Shown here one piece after another: positions 22,080 through 30,562 of a DNA stretch of 64,000 nucleotides. The stretch's first letter is position 1, and each line of letters opens with the position of its first letter. The DNA is from Streptosporangium roseum DSM 43021 (GTDB lineage Bacteria; Actinomycetota; Actinomycetes; Streptosporangiales; Streptosporangiaceae): contig NC_013595.1 of NCBI RefSeq assembly GCF_000024865.1, positions 496,001 through 560,000 on the forward strand, in the 5' to 3' direction. Both the position numbers and the translations under genes were made by a program. Below the pieces are notes generated by a model that was given only the letters and a program-made list of their open reading frames with translations, was not told the DNA's origin and made no database searches.

Positions 22080-24245
22080 TCACACGGGACTGAGCGTGAC
22101 CGGAACCCCGTTGAACACGGCGTTTCCCGAGGGGATGTCGACCACGGAGTCGTCGGTCAACGTGTTCGCGCTGACCCCCGGGTGTTCCGCCGCGACCAGT
22201 TGCGCGGTCCCGGCGTGCCCCCAGCCATGGGGCAGGCTCACCACCCCGGGCATGATCGTTTCAGTGGGTTCCAGCGGCACCACGAGCTCCCCGCCCGCAG
22301 AGCGGACGAGCGCGTGCCCGCCGAGCCCGAGCCTGGTCACGTCGTCGGGGTTGATCTGCAGCGTGCAGCGGTTGCTCCCGCCGACCAGCGGCCCCACGTT
22401 GTGCAGCCAGCTGTTGTTGGACCGCAGGTGACGCCGCCCGATCAGCACCATCTCCGCGGGCGGTACGGCCAGCCGCCCGCGCAGCCGCGCGAGGTCCTCC
22501 ACCAGCGGCGGCGGAGCCAGCTCCACCCGGCCCGAGGTCGTGCACAGCACCTCCGCCAGCCGGGGCTCCAGCGGGCCCAGGTCGACGCCGTGCGGGTTGG
22601 CGAGGAGCTTGGCCAGCGACAGGCCGTAGGGGCCGAGCCTGAGCATGGCGTCCAGCCGTCGTTCGGCCCCGGTGGTCCCGTCCAGCGAGGCACGCAGCTC
22701 GGCCACCTCGCAGCCCTCCACCGGCGAGCCGGGCGTCTCGACGGCCTTGCGGAGCATCCGGTCGAGGATCATCTCGTCGAGCAGGTCCGGATCGGCGTCC
22801 GCCCCCTGCCCTGAGGCGATCATCGTCAGCCGGGCCAGGATCCCGGCCTCCGACGGCCGTCCCGGCTCCGGCGGCAGGACCGGCGGGGAGAACCGGGCGT
22901 AGTTGCGCACCGCCACGAACAGCAGCGACAGGTCATAGTGCGGCGTCCGCATCACGGGCGGCGGCGGCAGGATGACGTTCGCGTGCCGGGTCGTCTCGTT
23001 CAGGTAGGGGTCGACGCAGACCATGAAGTCCAGGTCGCGGAAGGCCCGGTCCAGCCGGGGGCCGTTCGGCGCCGACAGCACCGGGTTGCCCGCCACCGTG
23101 ATCAGCGCCCTGACCTGCCCCTCGCCCGGGGTCTCGATCTCGTCGGCGAGGGTGGCCACCGGCAGCTCGCCGTTCGCCTCCGGCAGCGCGCGGACGCGGC
23201 TGTGCCAGCGTCCCGTGGTGTACGGCCTGCGCCTGCGGCCGTTCTCGACGGCGGTCTTGGCGAACATGACCCCGCCGGGGCGGTCGAAGTTGCCGGTCAG
23301 GATGTTGACCACGTCGACCAGCCACTGCGCGACGGTGCCGAACTCGGCGGTGCACGTGCCGATGCGCGCGTAGACGGCGGCCGTGGGGGCCGCGGCCAGC
23401 TCGCGGGCCAGCCGGGCGATCTCTCCGGCGGGCACCCCGCACGCCTGGGCCACGGTCTCCGGGGCGAACTCCATCGCCAGCCGCCGGAGCTCCTCCAGGC
23501 CGTTCACCTCGACATCGATCTTCGTGAGGTCCTCGGCGAGGAGGGTGTGGACGATGCCGAGCAGCAGGTAGGCGTCGGTGCCGGGCCGTACGAACAGGTG
23601 CTCGTCGGCGAGGGCGGCGGTCCTGGTGCGGCGCGGGTCGACGACCACGAGCTTGCCGCCGCGCCCGCGCAGGGCCTTGAGCCGGCCGGGGAAGTCCGGG
23701 GCGGTGCAGAGCGAGCCGTTGGACTCCAGGGGGTTGGCGCCGAGGATCAGCAGGTAGTCGGTGCGGTCGAGGTCGGGTACCGCGATGGCCATCGGGTCGC
23801 CGAGCATGAGGCCGCAGGAGACGTGTTTGGGCATCTGGTCGGCGGTGCTGGCGGAGAAGACGTTGCGGGTGCCGAGCGCGCGGATCAGCGGCGGGCCGTA
23901 CAGGGCGCCGGCCATGGAGTGGGCGTTCGGGTTGCCGAGGTAGACGGCCAGGGCCTGGCGGCCGTGGGTGTCGACGACGTCCTTGAGGCCCTGGTCAACG
24001 GCCTGGAAGGCCTCCTCCCAGGTGGCCTCGCGCCACTCGCCGCCCTTGCGGGTCATCGGGACGCGCAGCCGGTCGGGATCCTCGTCGAGGCGCCCCAGGC
24101 TCGCGCCCTTGGGGCAGATGAACCCCTTGGAGAACGGGTCGTCCGGGTCACCCTTGACCGACGTGACGTGCCCGGTGTCGTCGAGTGTCAGCCGCAGGCC
24201 GCAGACGGCCTCGCAGAGGGGACAGGTCCGGTGCGCGGTTCTCAT
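22080..24245 (-). CDS. molybdopterin-dependent oxidoreductase (formate dehydrogenase/nitrate reductase superfamily)
   Basis: A 721-residue Mo-bis-MGD enzyme. The N-terminus carries a 4Fe-4S motif, CPLCEAVC (Cys8, 11, 15) with Cys44 in GFICPKG. NPNAHSMAG and LLILGANPLESNGSL are cofactor-binding blocks, and the C-terminal dinucleotide-binding domain shows NNSWLHNVGPLVGG and LPHGWGHAG. There is no Tat signal, so it is cytoplasmic. The substrate cannot be told from sequence. ATG 24245 was preferred because AGGAG lies five bases upstream; a GTG six bases earlier is the alternative. A Rieske protein downstream could be an electron partner. Confidence 0.87.
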   Translation of the reverse strand: MRTAHRTCPLCEAVCGLRLTLDDTGHVTSVKGDPDDPFSKGFICPKGASLGRLDEDPDRLRVPMTRKGGEWREATWEEAFQAVDQGLKDVVDTHGRQALAVYLGNPNAHSMAGALYGPPLIRALGTRNVFSASTADQMPKHVSCGLMLGDPMAIAVPDLDRTDYLLILGANPLESNGSLCTAPDFPGRLKALRGRGGKLVVVDPRRTRTAALADEHLFVRPGTDAYLLLGIVHTLLAEDLTKIDVEVNGLEELRRLAMEFAPETVAQACGVPAGEIARLARELAAAPTAAVYARIGTCTAEFGTVAQWLVDVVNILTGNFDRPGGVMFAKTAVENGRRRRPYTTGRWHSRVRALPEANGELPVATLADEIETPGEGQVRALITVAGNPVLSAPNGPRLDRAFRDLDFMVCVDPYLNETTRHANVILPPPPVMRTPHYDLSLLFVAVRNYARFSPPVLPPEPGRPSEAGILARLTMIASGQGADADPDLLDEMILDRMLRKAVETPGSPVEGCEVAELRASLDGTTGAERRLDAMLRLGPYGLSLAKLLANPHGVDLGPLEPRLAEVLCTTSGRVELAPPPLVEDLARLRGRLAVPPAEMVLIGRRHLRSNNSWLHNVGPLVGGSNRCTLQINPDDVTRLGLGGHALVRSAGGELVVPLEPTETIMPGVVSLPHGWGHAGTAQLVAAEHPGVSANTLTDDSVVDIPSGNAVFNGVPVTLSPV

Positions 24246-24429
24246 CGGCACTCCTGAGTTCGTCGACTGAACTCATCATGGCCCGCCCCGGAGACGCGGG
24301 GAAGCGGGCAGGAGGATTTCGGTGATCCTCCCGTCTGTTCCCGGACGGGGCCCGGCGGGCGAGGGCTGTCCCCGGCGCCGGAGTGACGGCTCCGGGCCCG
24401 GGAACGCCGGGACGCTCCGCGGCCGGTCT

Positions 24430-24495
24430 GCCCGGAGCCTCACCCGCGCGGCACAGCGTGCAGCCCGGAGTCGCACCCGCGCGGCGCAGCGCTCA
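24430..24495. repeat. 33-base tandem duplication including the menB stop codon
   Basis: Two copies, 24430-24462 and 24463-24495, both reading GCCCGGAG, then CACCCGCGCGGC, then CAGCG and ending in CA. The second copy contains the menB stop codon (24493-24495 on the minus strand); the first is the same sequence repeated into the intergenic space. The remaining gap up to the molybdoenzyme start holds no gene. Confidence 0.75.
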
Positions 24496-25416
24496 GAAGT
24501 AGTAGGGGAACCGGGACCAGTCGGGAGCGCGCTTCTCCAGGAACGAGTCCCGGCCCTCGACGGCCTCGTCCTGCATGTATGCGAGGCGCGTCGTCTCGCC
24601 GGCGAACAACTGCTGGCCGACCAGGCCGTCGTCGATCATGTTGAAGGCGTATTTGAGCATCCGCTGGGCGGTCGGCGACTTACCGTTGATCTTCCACGCC
24701 CACTCCAACGCGGTCGCCTCCAGCTCCGCGTGGGGCACGACGGCGTTCACCGCCCCCATCGCGTGCATCTGGTCCGCCGAGTACTCCTCGCCGAGGAAGA
24801 AGATCTCCCGCGCGAACTTCTGACCCACCTGACGCGCCAGGTATGCCGAGCCGTAGCCGCCGTCGAACGAGCCCACGTCGGCGTCGGTCTGCTTGAAGCG
24901 GGCGTGCTCGGCCGAGGCGAGGGTGAGGTCGCACACCACATGCAGCGAATGCCCGCCCCCCGCGGCCCAGCCCGGCACCACCGCGACGACCACCTTCGGC
25001 ATGAACCGGATCAGTCGCTGCACCTCAAGGATGTGCAGCCTGCCCGCACGCGCAGGGTCGACGGTGTCCGAGGTGTCGCCGTCCGCGTACTGGTACCCCG
25101 ATCGTCCGCGGATGCGTTGGTCGCCGCCGGAGCAGAAGGCCCAGCCGCCGTCCTTCGGGGAGGGGCCGTTGCCGGTGAGCAGCACGCAGCCCACGTCGGA
25201 ACTCATCCGCGCGTGGTCGAGCGCGCGATACAGCTCGTCCACCGTGTGCGGGCGGAACGCGTTGCGGACCTCCGGCCGGTGGAACGCGACGCGCACGACC
25301 CGCTTGCCGGAACGGGTCTCGGAGGAGCGGTGGTAGGTGATGTCGGTGAAATCAAAGCCCTCGATCTCGGTCCACGCGGCCGGATCGAACAGCTCGGAAA
25401 CGTCAGCGTCTGGCAT
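24493..25416 (-). CDS. menB: 1,4-dihydroxy-2-naphthoyl-CoA synthase
   Basis: A 307-residue crotonase-fold enzyme of menaquinone synthesis, closing the second ring of o-succinylbenzoyl-CoA. Diagnostic blocks are FCSGGDQRIRG (oxyanion hole and active-site loop), VPGWAAGGGHSLHVVCDLT, the MenB-specific TDADVGSFDGGYGSAYLARQ, and KSPTAQRMLKYAFNM. The C-terminus SRFPYYF is also typical. ATG 25416 (MPDADVSELFDPAAW) fits homologues; an upstream in-frame GTG would add an unconserved leader. No other men gene is adjacent. The stop codon lies in a 33-base tandem duplication. Confidence 0.95.
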   Translation of the reverse strand: MPDADVSELFDPAAWTEIEGFDFTDITYHRSSETRSGKRVVRVAFHRPEVRNAFRPHTVDELYRALDHARMSSDVGCVLLTGNGPSPKDGGWAFCSGGDQRIRGRSGYQYADGDTSDTVDPARAGRLHILEVQRLIRFMPKVVVAVVPGWAAGGGHSLHVVCDLTLASAEHARFKQTDADVGSFDGGYGSAYLARQVGQKFAREIFFLGEEYSADQMHAMGAVNAVVPHAELEATALEWAWKINGKSPTAQRMLKYAFNMIDDGLVGQQLFAGETTRLAYMQDEAVEGRDSFLEKRAPDWSRFPYYF

Positions 25417-25471
25417 ATCCGCAGAATAGTGGCCGTCGATCGCGCCCTCCGAACGCGAGACCCCCGGCCGG

Positions 25472-25501
25472 ACGCCGCCGGACACGCGTGTCCGGCGGCG
25501 T
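25472..25501 (-). terminator. second hairpin downstream of katA
   Basis: A perfect 30-base palindrome with 15-base arms (left arm ACGCCGCCGGACACG, 25472-25486). It lies between the catalase terminator and the menB start, so it could stop read-through from catR-katA or lie in the menB control region. Confidence 0.6.
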
Positions 25502-25504
25502 GGT

Positions 25505-25537
25505 GGCAGGAGGGTGCGGCGACCTCACCCTCCTGCC
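25505..25537 (-). terminator. terminator of katA
   Basis: GGCAGGAGGGT (25505-25515) pairs perfectly with ACCCTCCTGCC (25527-25537) around an 11-base loop, nine bases beyond the catalase stop codon. Confidence 0.7.
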
Positions 25538-25545
25538 CGAACGGA

Positions 25546-26997
25546 CTAGCCGGCGACGCCGAGACCCTGGGCGACGCCCTGGCCCAGGTCCTTGTGGATG
25601 TTGGTCCAGTACTCCACGACGCGCTTCTTCATCTCGGCGGTGACCTCGGGGGCCGAGGCGTGGCCGACGACGTTGCTCACCAGGTGGGAGCGGTCGGTGT
25701 CGGACAGGACGTTCTCCCACAGGGCGCGGGGCTGGACGTAGTCGTCGTCCTCGCGGTGCAGGGTGTAGGCGGAGCGGATGATCTCGCCGCTCACCTGGTA
25801 GTTCTCACCCTCGAACAGTGCCGGGTCGGCGGCCGGGCCACCCACCGTGTTCGGTGCGTAGACCGGGTCGCTGGGGTTGACGAAGGCCATCTGGCCGTCC
25901 TTGTTGTAGCTGTGGACGGGCGACAGCGGCCTGTTGATCGGCAGCTGCAGGTAGTTGGCGCCGATGCGGTAGCGGTGGGCGTCGGGGTAGGAGAACAGCC
26001 GGCCCTGGAGCATCTTGTCCGGGGACGGGCCGATGCCCGGCACCAGGTTGGCGGGCTCGAAGCTCGACTGCTCCACCTCGGCGAAGTAGTTGTCCGGGTT
26101 CCGGTTCAGGACGAACTTGCCGATCGTGATCTCGGGGTAGTCGGAGTGCGGCCACACCTTGGTCAGGTCGAACGGGTTGAACCGGTAGTCGGCGGCGTCC
26201 TCGAACGGCATGACCTGGACGTTCACGGTCCAGGACGGGTGGTCGCCGTTCTTGATCGCGGTGTGCAGGTCACGGATGTGGTAGTCCGCGTCCTGGGCGA
26301 TGACCGCGCCGGCCTCGGCGTCGGTGAAGTTCTTGATGCCCTGGTCGGTCTTGAAGTGGTACTTGATCCAGAACTTCTCGCCGGCGGCGTTGTACCACAG
26401 GAAGGTGTGCGAGCCGAAGCCGTGCACGTGGCGCCAGGACGCCGGGGTGCCGCGGTCGGTCATCAGGAAGGTGACCTGGTGGGCGGTCTCCGGGGAGAGC
26501 GTCCAGAAGTCCCACTGCATGTTGTGGTCGCGCAGGTTGGTGTCGGCGCGGCGCTTCTGGCTGTGGATGAAGTCGGAGAACTTCTGCGGGTCGCGGATGA
26601 AGAAGATCGGCGTGTTGTTGCCGACGATGTCGTAGTTGCCCTCTTCGGTGTAGAACTTGATCGCGAAGCCGCGCGGGTCACGCTGGGTGTCCGGGCTGCC
26701 GAGCTCGCCGGCCACCGAGGAGAAGCGCAGGAAGAGCGGGGTCTCCTTGCCCTTCTGGAACAGCCCGGCCTTGGTGAACTGGCTGACGTCCTCGGTGATC
26801 TGAAGGATGCCGTGCGCGCCGCCGCCCTTGGCGTGGACCACCCGCTCGGGCACGCGCTCCCGGTTGAAGTGCGCCATCTTCTGGATCAGGTAGTGGTCCT
26901 GCAGCAGCAGGGGCCCGTTCGGGCCGACCGACTGCGAGTGCTCGTCACTCGGAGCGGGGATTCCCGCATCGGTCGTGGTGATGGGCCTGGTGCTCAT
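25546..26997 (-). CDS. katA: haem catalase (clade 3 type)
   Basis: A 483-residue monofunctional catalase that splits hydrogen peroxide. The catalytic His55 is in ERVVHAKGGGAHG, the active-site asparagine in VGNNTPIFFIRDP, and the proximal haem tyrosine in RLFSYPDAHRYRIG. Its length fits small-subunit catalases. ATG 26997 (MSTRPITTTDAG) was chosen because GGAGG lies seven bases upstream. A second ATG at 27024 overlaps the catR stop codon but lacks a site. It follows the Fur-type regulator gene as in Streptomyces catR-catA, so peroxide induction is expected. Confidence 0.96.
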   Translation of the reverse strand: MSTRPITTTDAGIPAPSDEHSQSVGPNGPLLLQDHYLIQKMAHFNRERVPERVVHAKGGGAHGILQITEDVSQFTKAGLFQKGKETPLFLRFSSVAGELGSPDTQRDPRGFAIKFYTEEGNYDIVGNNTPIFFIRDPQKFSDFIHSQKRRADTNLRDHNMQWDFWTLSPETAHQVTFLMTDRGTPASWRHVHGFGSHTFLWYNAAGEKFWIKYHFKTDQGIKNFTDAEAGAVIAQDADYHIRDLHTAIKNGDHPSWTVNVQVMPFEDAADYRFNPFDLTKVWPHSDYPEITIGKFVLNRNPDNYFAEVEQSSFEPANLVPGIGPSPDKMLQGRLFSYPDAHRYRIGANYLQLPINRPLSPVHSYNKDGQMAFVNPSDPVYAPNTVGGPAADPALFEGENYQVSGEIIRSAYTLHREDDDYVQPRALWENVLSDTDRSHLVSNVVGHASAPEVTAEMKKRVVEYWTNIHKDLGQGVAQGLGVAG

Positions 26998-27020
26998 ACG
27001 CGGTCCTCCGGGGGTTCTCT

Positions 27021-27440
27021 TCATCGAGCGTCTTCGGAACGACAGTCGGGACACATGCCCCAGTAGATGACGTCTGCCTCGTCGACCAGATATCCGGCAT
27101 CCGACGCAGGGGCCAGGCAGGGAGCGTGCCCGACGGCACAGTCCACGTCCGTGACCTTTCCGCACTGACGGCAGACGAGGTGGTGATGGTTGTCACCGAC
27201 CCGTGTCTCGTATCGGGCGGGGCTGCCGGCGGGTTCGATCCGCCGGAGCAGTCCGCCGCGCTGCAGCGCGTGCAGGGAGTCGTAGACGGCTTGCAGGGAG
27301 ACCTGACCGACCCGGTCCCGCACGCCACGATGGACGGCGTCCACGTCCAGGTGGTCGCCCTCCCGCACGGTCTGCATGATCGCCAAGCGGGCCGCGGTCA
27401 CCCGCAGGCCTGCCTTTCGGAGTCGGTCTTCGTCCCCCAT
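27021..27440 (-). CDS. catR: Fur/PerR-family peroxide regulator CatR
   Basis: A 139-residue Fur-family repressor. The winged helix (LRVTAARLAIMQTVREGDH, VSLQAVYDSLHAL) is followed by the metal-binding domain with DNHHHLVCRQCGKV and a second pair in GMCPDC. It is directly upstream of catalase, matching Streptomyces CatR, which represses catalase and its own gene until oxidised by peroxide. ATG 27440 is used; a GTG six bases upstream is equally possible, and neither has a clear ribosome site. A Fur-type core palindrome (27465-27473) lies 25 bases upstream of the start. Confidence 0.88.
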   Translation of the reverse strand: MGDEDRLRKAGLRVTAARLAIMQTVREGDHLDVDAVHRGVRDRVGQVSLQAVYDSLHALQRGGLLRRIEPAGSPARYETRVGDNHHHLVCRQCGKVTDVDCAVGHAPCLAPASDAGYLVDEADVIYWGMCPDCRSEDAR

Positions 27441-27464
27441 AGGCACACGTTATGCCCTAAACCG

Positions 27465-27473
27465 GAATGATTC
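27465..27473. promoter_or_regulatory. candidate CatR/Fur-type operator core
   Basis: GAATGATTC is a perfect 4-1-4 palindrome matching the AATNATT core of PerR/Fur boxes, in an AT-rich stretch just upstream of catR. The outer bases of the consensus are not conserved, so the site is a candidate only. Confidence 0.45.
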
Positions 27474-27565
27474 AAGTAAACGAGTCATCCAAGTTTGGGA
27501 GAATCAGATCTCCGACGGCCAAGTTGTGCCGCTTACGGCCGATCAGGTGACATCCTCGGATACCG

Positions 27566-28666
27566 ATGGACACGTATATTCCTCGCCGCCTCGGTGTGGC
27601 CACCGCAATCGCCCTCTCCTGCCTGCTCGTGACGGCATGCTCGACGACAGCCGAATCCTCCTCCCCGAGCTCCACGCCGGACGTCGCCGAGAAGCCGACC
27701 GCCTCCGGCGAGGCCGCGCCCACGCCCGAGCGCAGGCCGTACACCATCTCCTTCGGAGGTGACGTGCACTTCGAGGGGGTGCTGAGGTCCCGGCTGGACG
27801 CCAACCCGCGGACCGCGCTCGGCCCCATCGCCAAGGTGCTCAGCCGCTCCGACCTCGCGATGGTCAACCTGGAGACCGCGATCACCACCGGCGGCACCAA
27901 GGCGCCGGGCAAGCAATACACCTTCCGGGCCCCCGCCTCCGCGCTGACCGCGCTGAAGGCGGCCGGGGTGGACGTCGCGTCCATGGCCAACAACCACGGC
28001 ATGGACTACATGGAGAGCGGGCTGACCGACTCGCTGGCCGCGATCAGGCGCTCGAAGTTCCCGATCGTGGGCGTGGGCAGGAACGAGGCCGAGGCCTACA
28101 GGCCGTGGCGGACGACCGTGAACGGTAACCGCGTCGCCGTCATCGGCGCCACCCAGGTGCTGGACTCGGAGTTCATTCAGGCGTGGACGGCCGCCGGCGA
28201 CAAGGGCGGGCTGGCCTCGGCCAAGGACGAGCCGCGGCTGATCCAGGAGGTGCGCCGGGCGCGGAAGAACTCCGACACGGTGATCGTCCACCTGCACTGG
28301 GGCACCGAGCTGCAGAAGTGCCCGAACGAGGCCCAGCGTGGCCTGGCGCCCAAACTGGTCGCGGCCGGGGCCGACGTCGTCGTGGGCGGCCACGCGCACA
28401 TCCTGCTCGGCGGCGGTTATCTGAAGAACGGCTACGTCAACTACGGCATGGGCAACTTCGCCTTCTACAACTCGGGCCCGGAGACCGGCAGGACCGGCGT
28501 GCTCACTCTGACGATCAACGGCCGCAAGGTGCTCAAGGACCAGTGGACCCCGGCCACCATCCAGGGCGGCGTGCCGGTCCCGCTCACCGGGGCGAACCGG
28601 CAGCAGGCCGTCACCGGCTGGAAGGCGCTGCGCGGCTGCACCGGCCTGGCGGCCAAGCCCGGCTAG
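27566..28666 (+). CDS. CapA-family lipoprotein (metallophosphatase fold)
   Basis: A 366-residue exported lipoprotein. The signal peptide ends in the lipobox LLVTAC with Cys25. A low-complexity serine/proline/threonine linker leads to a PGA_cap/CapA domain: ISFGGDVHFEG, MVNLETAITTGG, VASMANNHGMDYMESG, VIVHLHWGTE and VVVGGHAHILLGG, the metal-binding and catalytic blocks of this metallophosphatase-like fold. In Bacillus CapA takes part in polyglutamate capsule export. In actinobacteria the role is unknown. It is divergent from catR. Confidence 0.88.
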   Translation: MDTYIPRRLGVATAIALSCLLVTACSTTAESSSPSSTPDVAEKPTASGEAAPTPERRPYTISFGGDVHFEGVLRSRLDANPRTALGPIAKVLSRSDLAMVNLETAITTGGTKAPGKQYTFRAPASALTALKAAGVDVASMANNHGMDYMESGLTDSLAAIRRSKFPIVGVGRNEAEAYRPWRTTVNGNRVAVIGATQVLDSEFIQAWTAAGDKGGLASAKDEPRLIQEVRRARKNSDTVIVHLHWGTELQKCPNEAQRGLAPKLVAAGADVVVGGHAHILLGGGYLKNGYVNYGMGNFAFYNSGPETGRTGVLTLTINGRKVLKDQWTPATIQGGVPVPLTGANRQQAVTGWKALRGCTGLAAKPG

Positions 28667-28693
28667 GGAGGTCCCGGCCGGACCGGCTAGTGT

Positions 28694-28710
28694 TTGGACA
28701 GTCCGTCCAA
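28694..28710. promoter_or_regulatory. candidate TetR operator upstream of the hydrolase-SDR gene
   Basis: TTGGAC (28694-28699) and GTCCAA (28705-28710) form a perfect 6-5-6 inverted repeat just before the ribosome site GGAGG (28713-28717). The TetR-family gene two positions downstream is the obvious candidate to bind it. Confidence 0.5.
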
Positions 28711-28722
28711 TAGGAGGCCGCA

Positions 28723-30531
28723 GTGCGATGGGTCAGATCCGGTGACGTACGGCTGGCACTGTTCGAGGAGGGAGACCCGGCCGCTCCCACGGTCCTGCTG
28801 CTGCACGGCTACCCCGACACGCACCGGGTCTGGGACGAGGTCGCCGGCCTGTTGCGGGACCGTTTCCACGTGGTCCGCTACGACGTCCGGGGGGCCGGGC
28901 GGTCCGGCGCCCCGCGCGACGGCGGGGACTACACCTACGACCACCTGGCCGCCGACATGGCGGCCGTCCTCGACGCGGTGGGCAAGCCGGGCGTGCATCT
29001 CGTGGGGCACGACTGGGGCTCCATCCAGGGCTGGGAGCTGATCGGCCGGCCGGAGATCAAGGGGCGCGTCACCTCCTTCACCTCCTTCGGAGGCCCCGGG
29101 CTGGACCAGGCCGCCCACTTCATGCGGCACGGCCGGCGGGCCGAGGTCGCCGGGCAACTCCTGCGGTCCTGGTACATCGGGGTGTTCCAGGCCCCGGTGG
29201 CGCCCGAGCTGGCCTGGCGCACCGTGATGCCGCGCGTCCTGGAGCGGACCATGCGGATCTCCGAGGGGATAGCCCCGCGCCCCGGCCATCCGGCGGACAC
29301 CCTGCGCGAGGACGGCGTGAACGGCCTCGGCCTCTACCGGGCGAACATGTCCACCGTCCGCCGCACGCCCCGCGCCGAGCCCGTCGTCGAGACGCCGGTC
29401 CAGCTCATCGAGACCACCCGCGACCCCTTCGTCTCGCCCGCGCTCCTGGCCTCCCTGCGCCCCTGGGTGCCGCGCATGTGGCACCGGCGGATCGCCGCGG
29501 GGCACTGGGCGCAGCGCAGCCACCCCGAGGTGATCGCCAGGATGATCGCCGAGTTCGCCGAACACGTCGAGCTCGCGGAGGGGGCCGGGCCCGCGGAGGG
29601 CGTCGGGGGCGCGGAGGGAGTCCGGGGGGTGCGGCCGTCCAGGGAGCTGCGCCGCGCCCGGACGGGAGCGGGAGAGCGCGGGCCGTACGAGGACCGGCTG
29701 GTGGTGGTCACCGGCGCGGGCGGCGGCATCGGGCGGGCCACCGCGCGCGCCTTCGCCTCGCACGGAGCCGAGGTGATCTGCTCCGACATCGACCTCGCCG
29801 CCGCCCGGCGCACCGCCGACGGCATCTCCGCGACCTGGCGTACGGCGCACGCCTACCGGGTGGACGTCGCGGACGTCGCGGAGATGGAGCGGTTCGCCCG
29901 GCTCGTCCGGGACGAGCATGGGGTGCCCGACATCGTGGTCAACAACGCCGGCATCGCGGTCGCCGGCCCGTTCCTCGACCACTCGGTCGAGGACTGGCGG
30001 CGGACCCTGGACGTGAACCTGTGGGGCGTCATCCACGGCTGCCGCCTGTTCGCCGCCCAGATGGTCGAGCGCGGCGAGGGCGGCCACATCGTGAACATCG
30101 CCTCGCTCGCCGCGTTCGCCCCCAGCAGGGCGCTCCCCGCCTACTCGACGTCGAAGGCGGCGGTGAAGATGCTCAGCGACTGCCTGCGGGCGGAACTGGC
30201 CGGGCAGGGGATCGGGGTCACCGCCATCTGCCCCGGCTTCGTCTCCACCGGGATCGCGGGCAGCGCGACCTACCTGGGCGGCGACGCGGCACCGCGGGCG
30301 CGCGAGGACGCGGCCGCGCGAGCGGACAGGGCGCTGACCAGGCGGGGATACCCGCCGGAGCGGGTGGCCGCGCACATCCTGCGGGCGGTCCACCGCAACC
30401 GGCCGGTCGTCGCCGTGAACGCCGAAGGGAAGATCGGCTACGCGCTCTCGCGGATCTCCCCGGCCGTCATGCGCCGCCTGGCCAGGCTCTCCGGGGCCGG
30501 GGAAATCTCGCGATTGGCGGATAGGGACTGA
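28723..30531 (+). CDS. ephD: alpha/beta hydrolase-short-chain dehydrogenase fusion (EphD type)
   Basis: A 602-residue two-domain protein. Residues 1 to about 290 form an epoxide-hydrolase-like alpha/beta hydrolase with HGYPDTHRVW and the nucleophile Asp97 in VGHDWGS. After an acidic/glycine-rich linker (about 285-320), an SDR domain starts at VVVTGAGGGIGRA (near 327), with NNAG and the catalytic YSTSK near 473. The same fusion occurs in mycobacterial EphD, implicated there in mycolate processing. GTG 28723 has GGAGG five bases upstream. A probable TetR operator lies in the leader, and a TetR gene follows. Confidence 0.9.
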   Translation: MRWVRSGDVRLALFEEGDPAAPTVLLLHGYPDTHRVWDEVAGLLRDRFHVVRYDVRGAGRSGAPRDGGDYTYDHLAADMAAVLDAVGKPGVHLVGHDWGSIQGWELIGRPEIKGRVTSFTSFGGPGLDQAAHFMRHGRRAEVAGQLLRSWYIGVFQAPVAPELAWRTVMPRVLERTMRISEGIAPRPGHPADTLREDGVNGLGLYRANMSTVRRTPRAEPVVETPVQLIETTRDPFVSPALLASLRPWVPRMWHRRIAAGHWAQRSHPEVIARMIAEFAEHVELAEGAGPAEGVGGAEGVRGVRPSRELRRARTGAGERGPYEDRLVVVTGAGGGIGRATARAFASHGAEVICSDIDLAAARRTADGISATWRTAHAYRVDVADVAEMERFARLVRDEHGVPDIVVNNAGIAVAGPFLDHSVEDWRRTLDVNLWGVIHGCRLFAAQMVERGEGGHIVNIASLAAFAPSRALPAYSTSKAAVKMLSDCLRAELAGQGIGVTAICPGFVSTGIAGSATYLGGDAAPRAREDAAARADRALTRRGYPPERVAAHILRAVHRNRPVVAVNAEGKIGYALSRISPAVMRRLARLSGAGEISRLADRD

Positions 30532-30562
30532 CCCGGCGGGGCCGGACGGGCAAGATGGTGGG

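Noticed and set aside
24322..27066. A 914-codon open frame on the plus strand across menB and katA
   Set aside because: It runs antisense to two clearly identified genes and has no domain; a GC-bias artefact.
27231..27245. GGTTCGATCC resembling a tRNA T-loop
   Set aside because: It is inside catR coding sequence with no cloverleaf around it.
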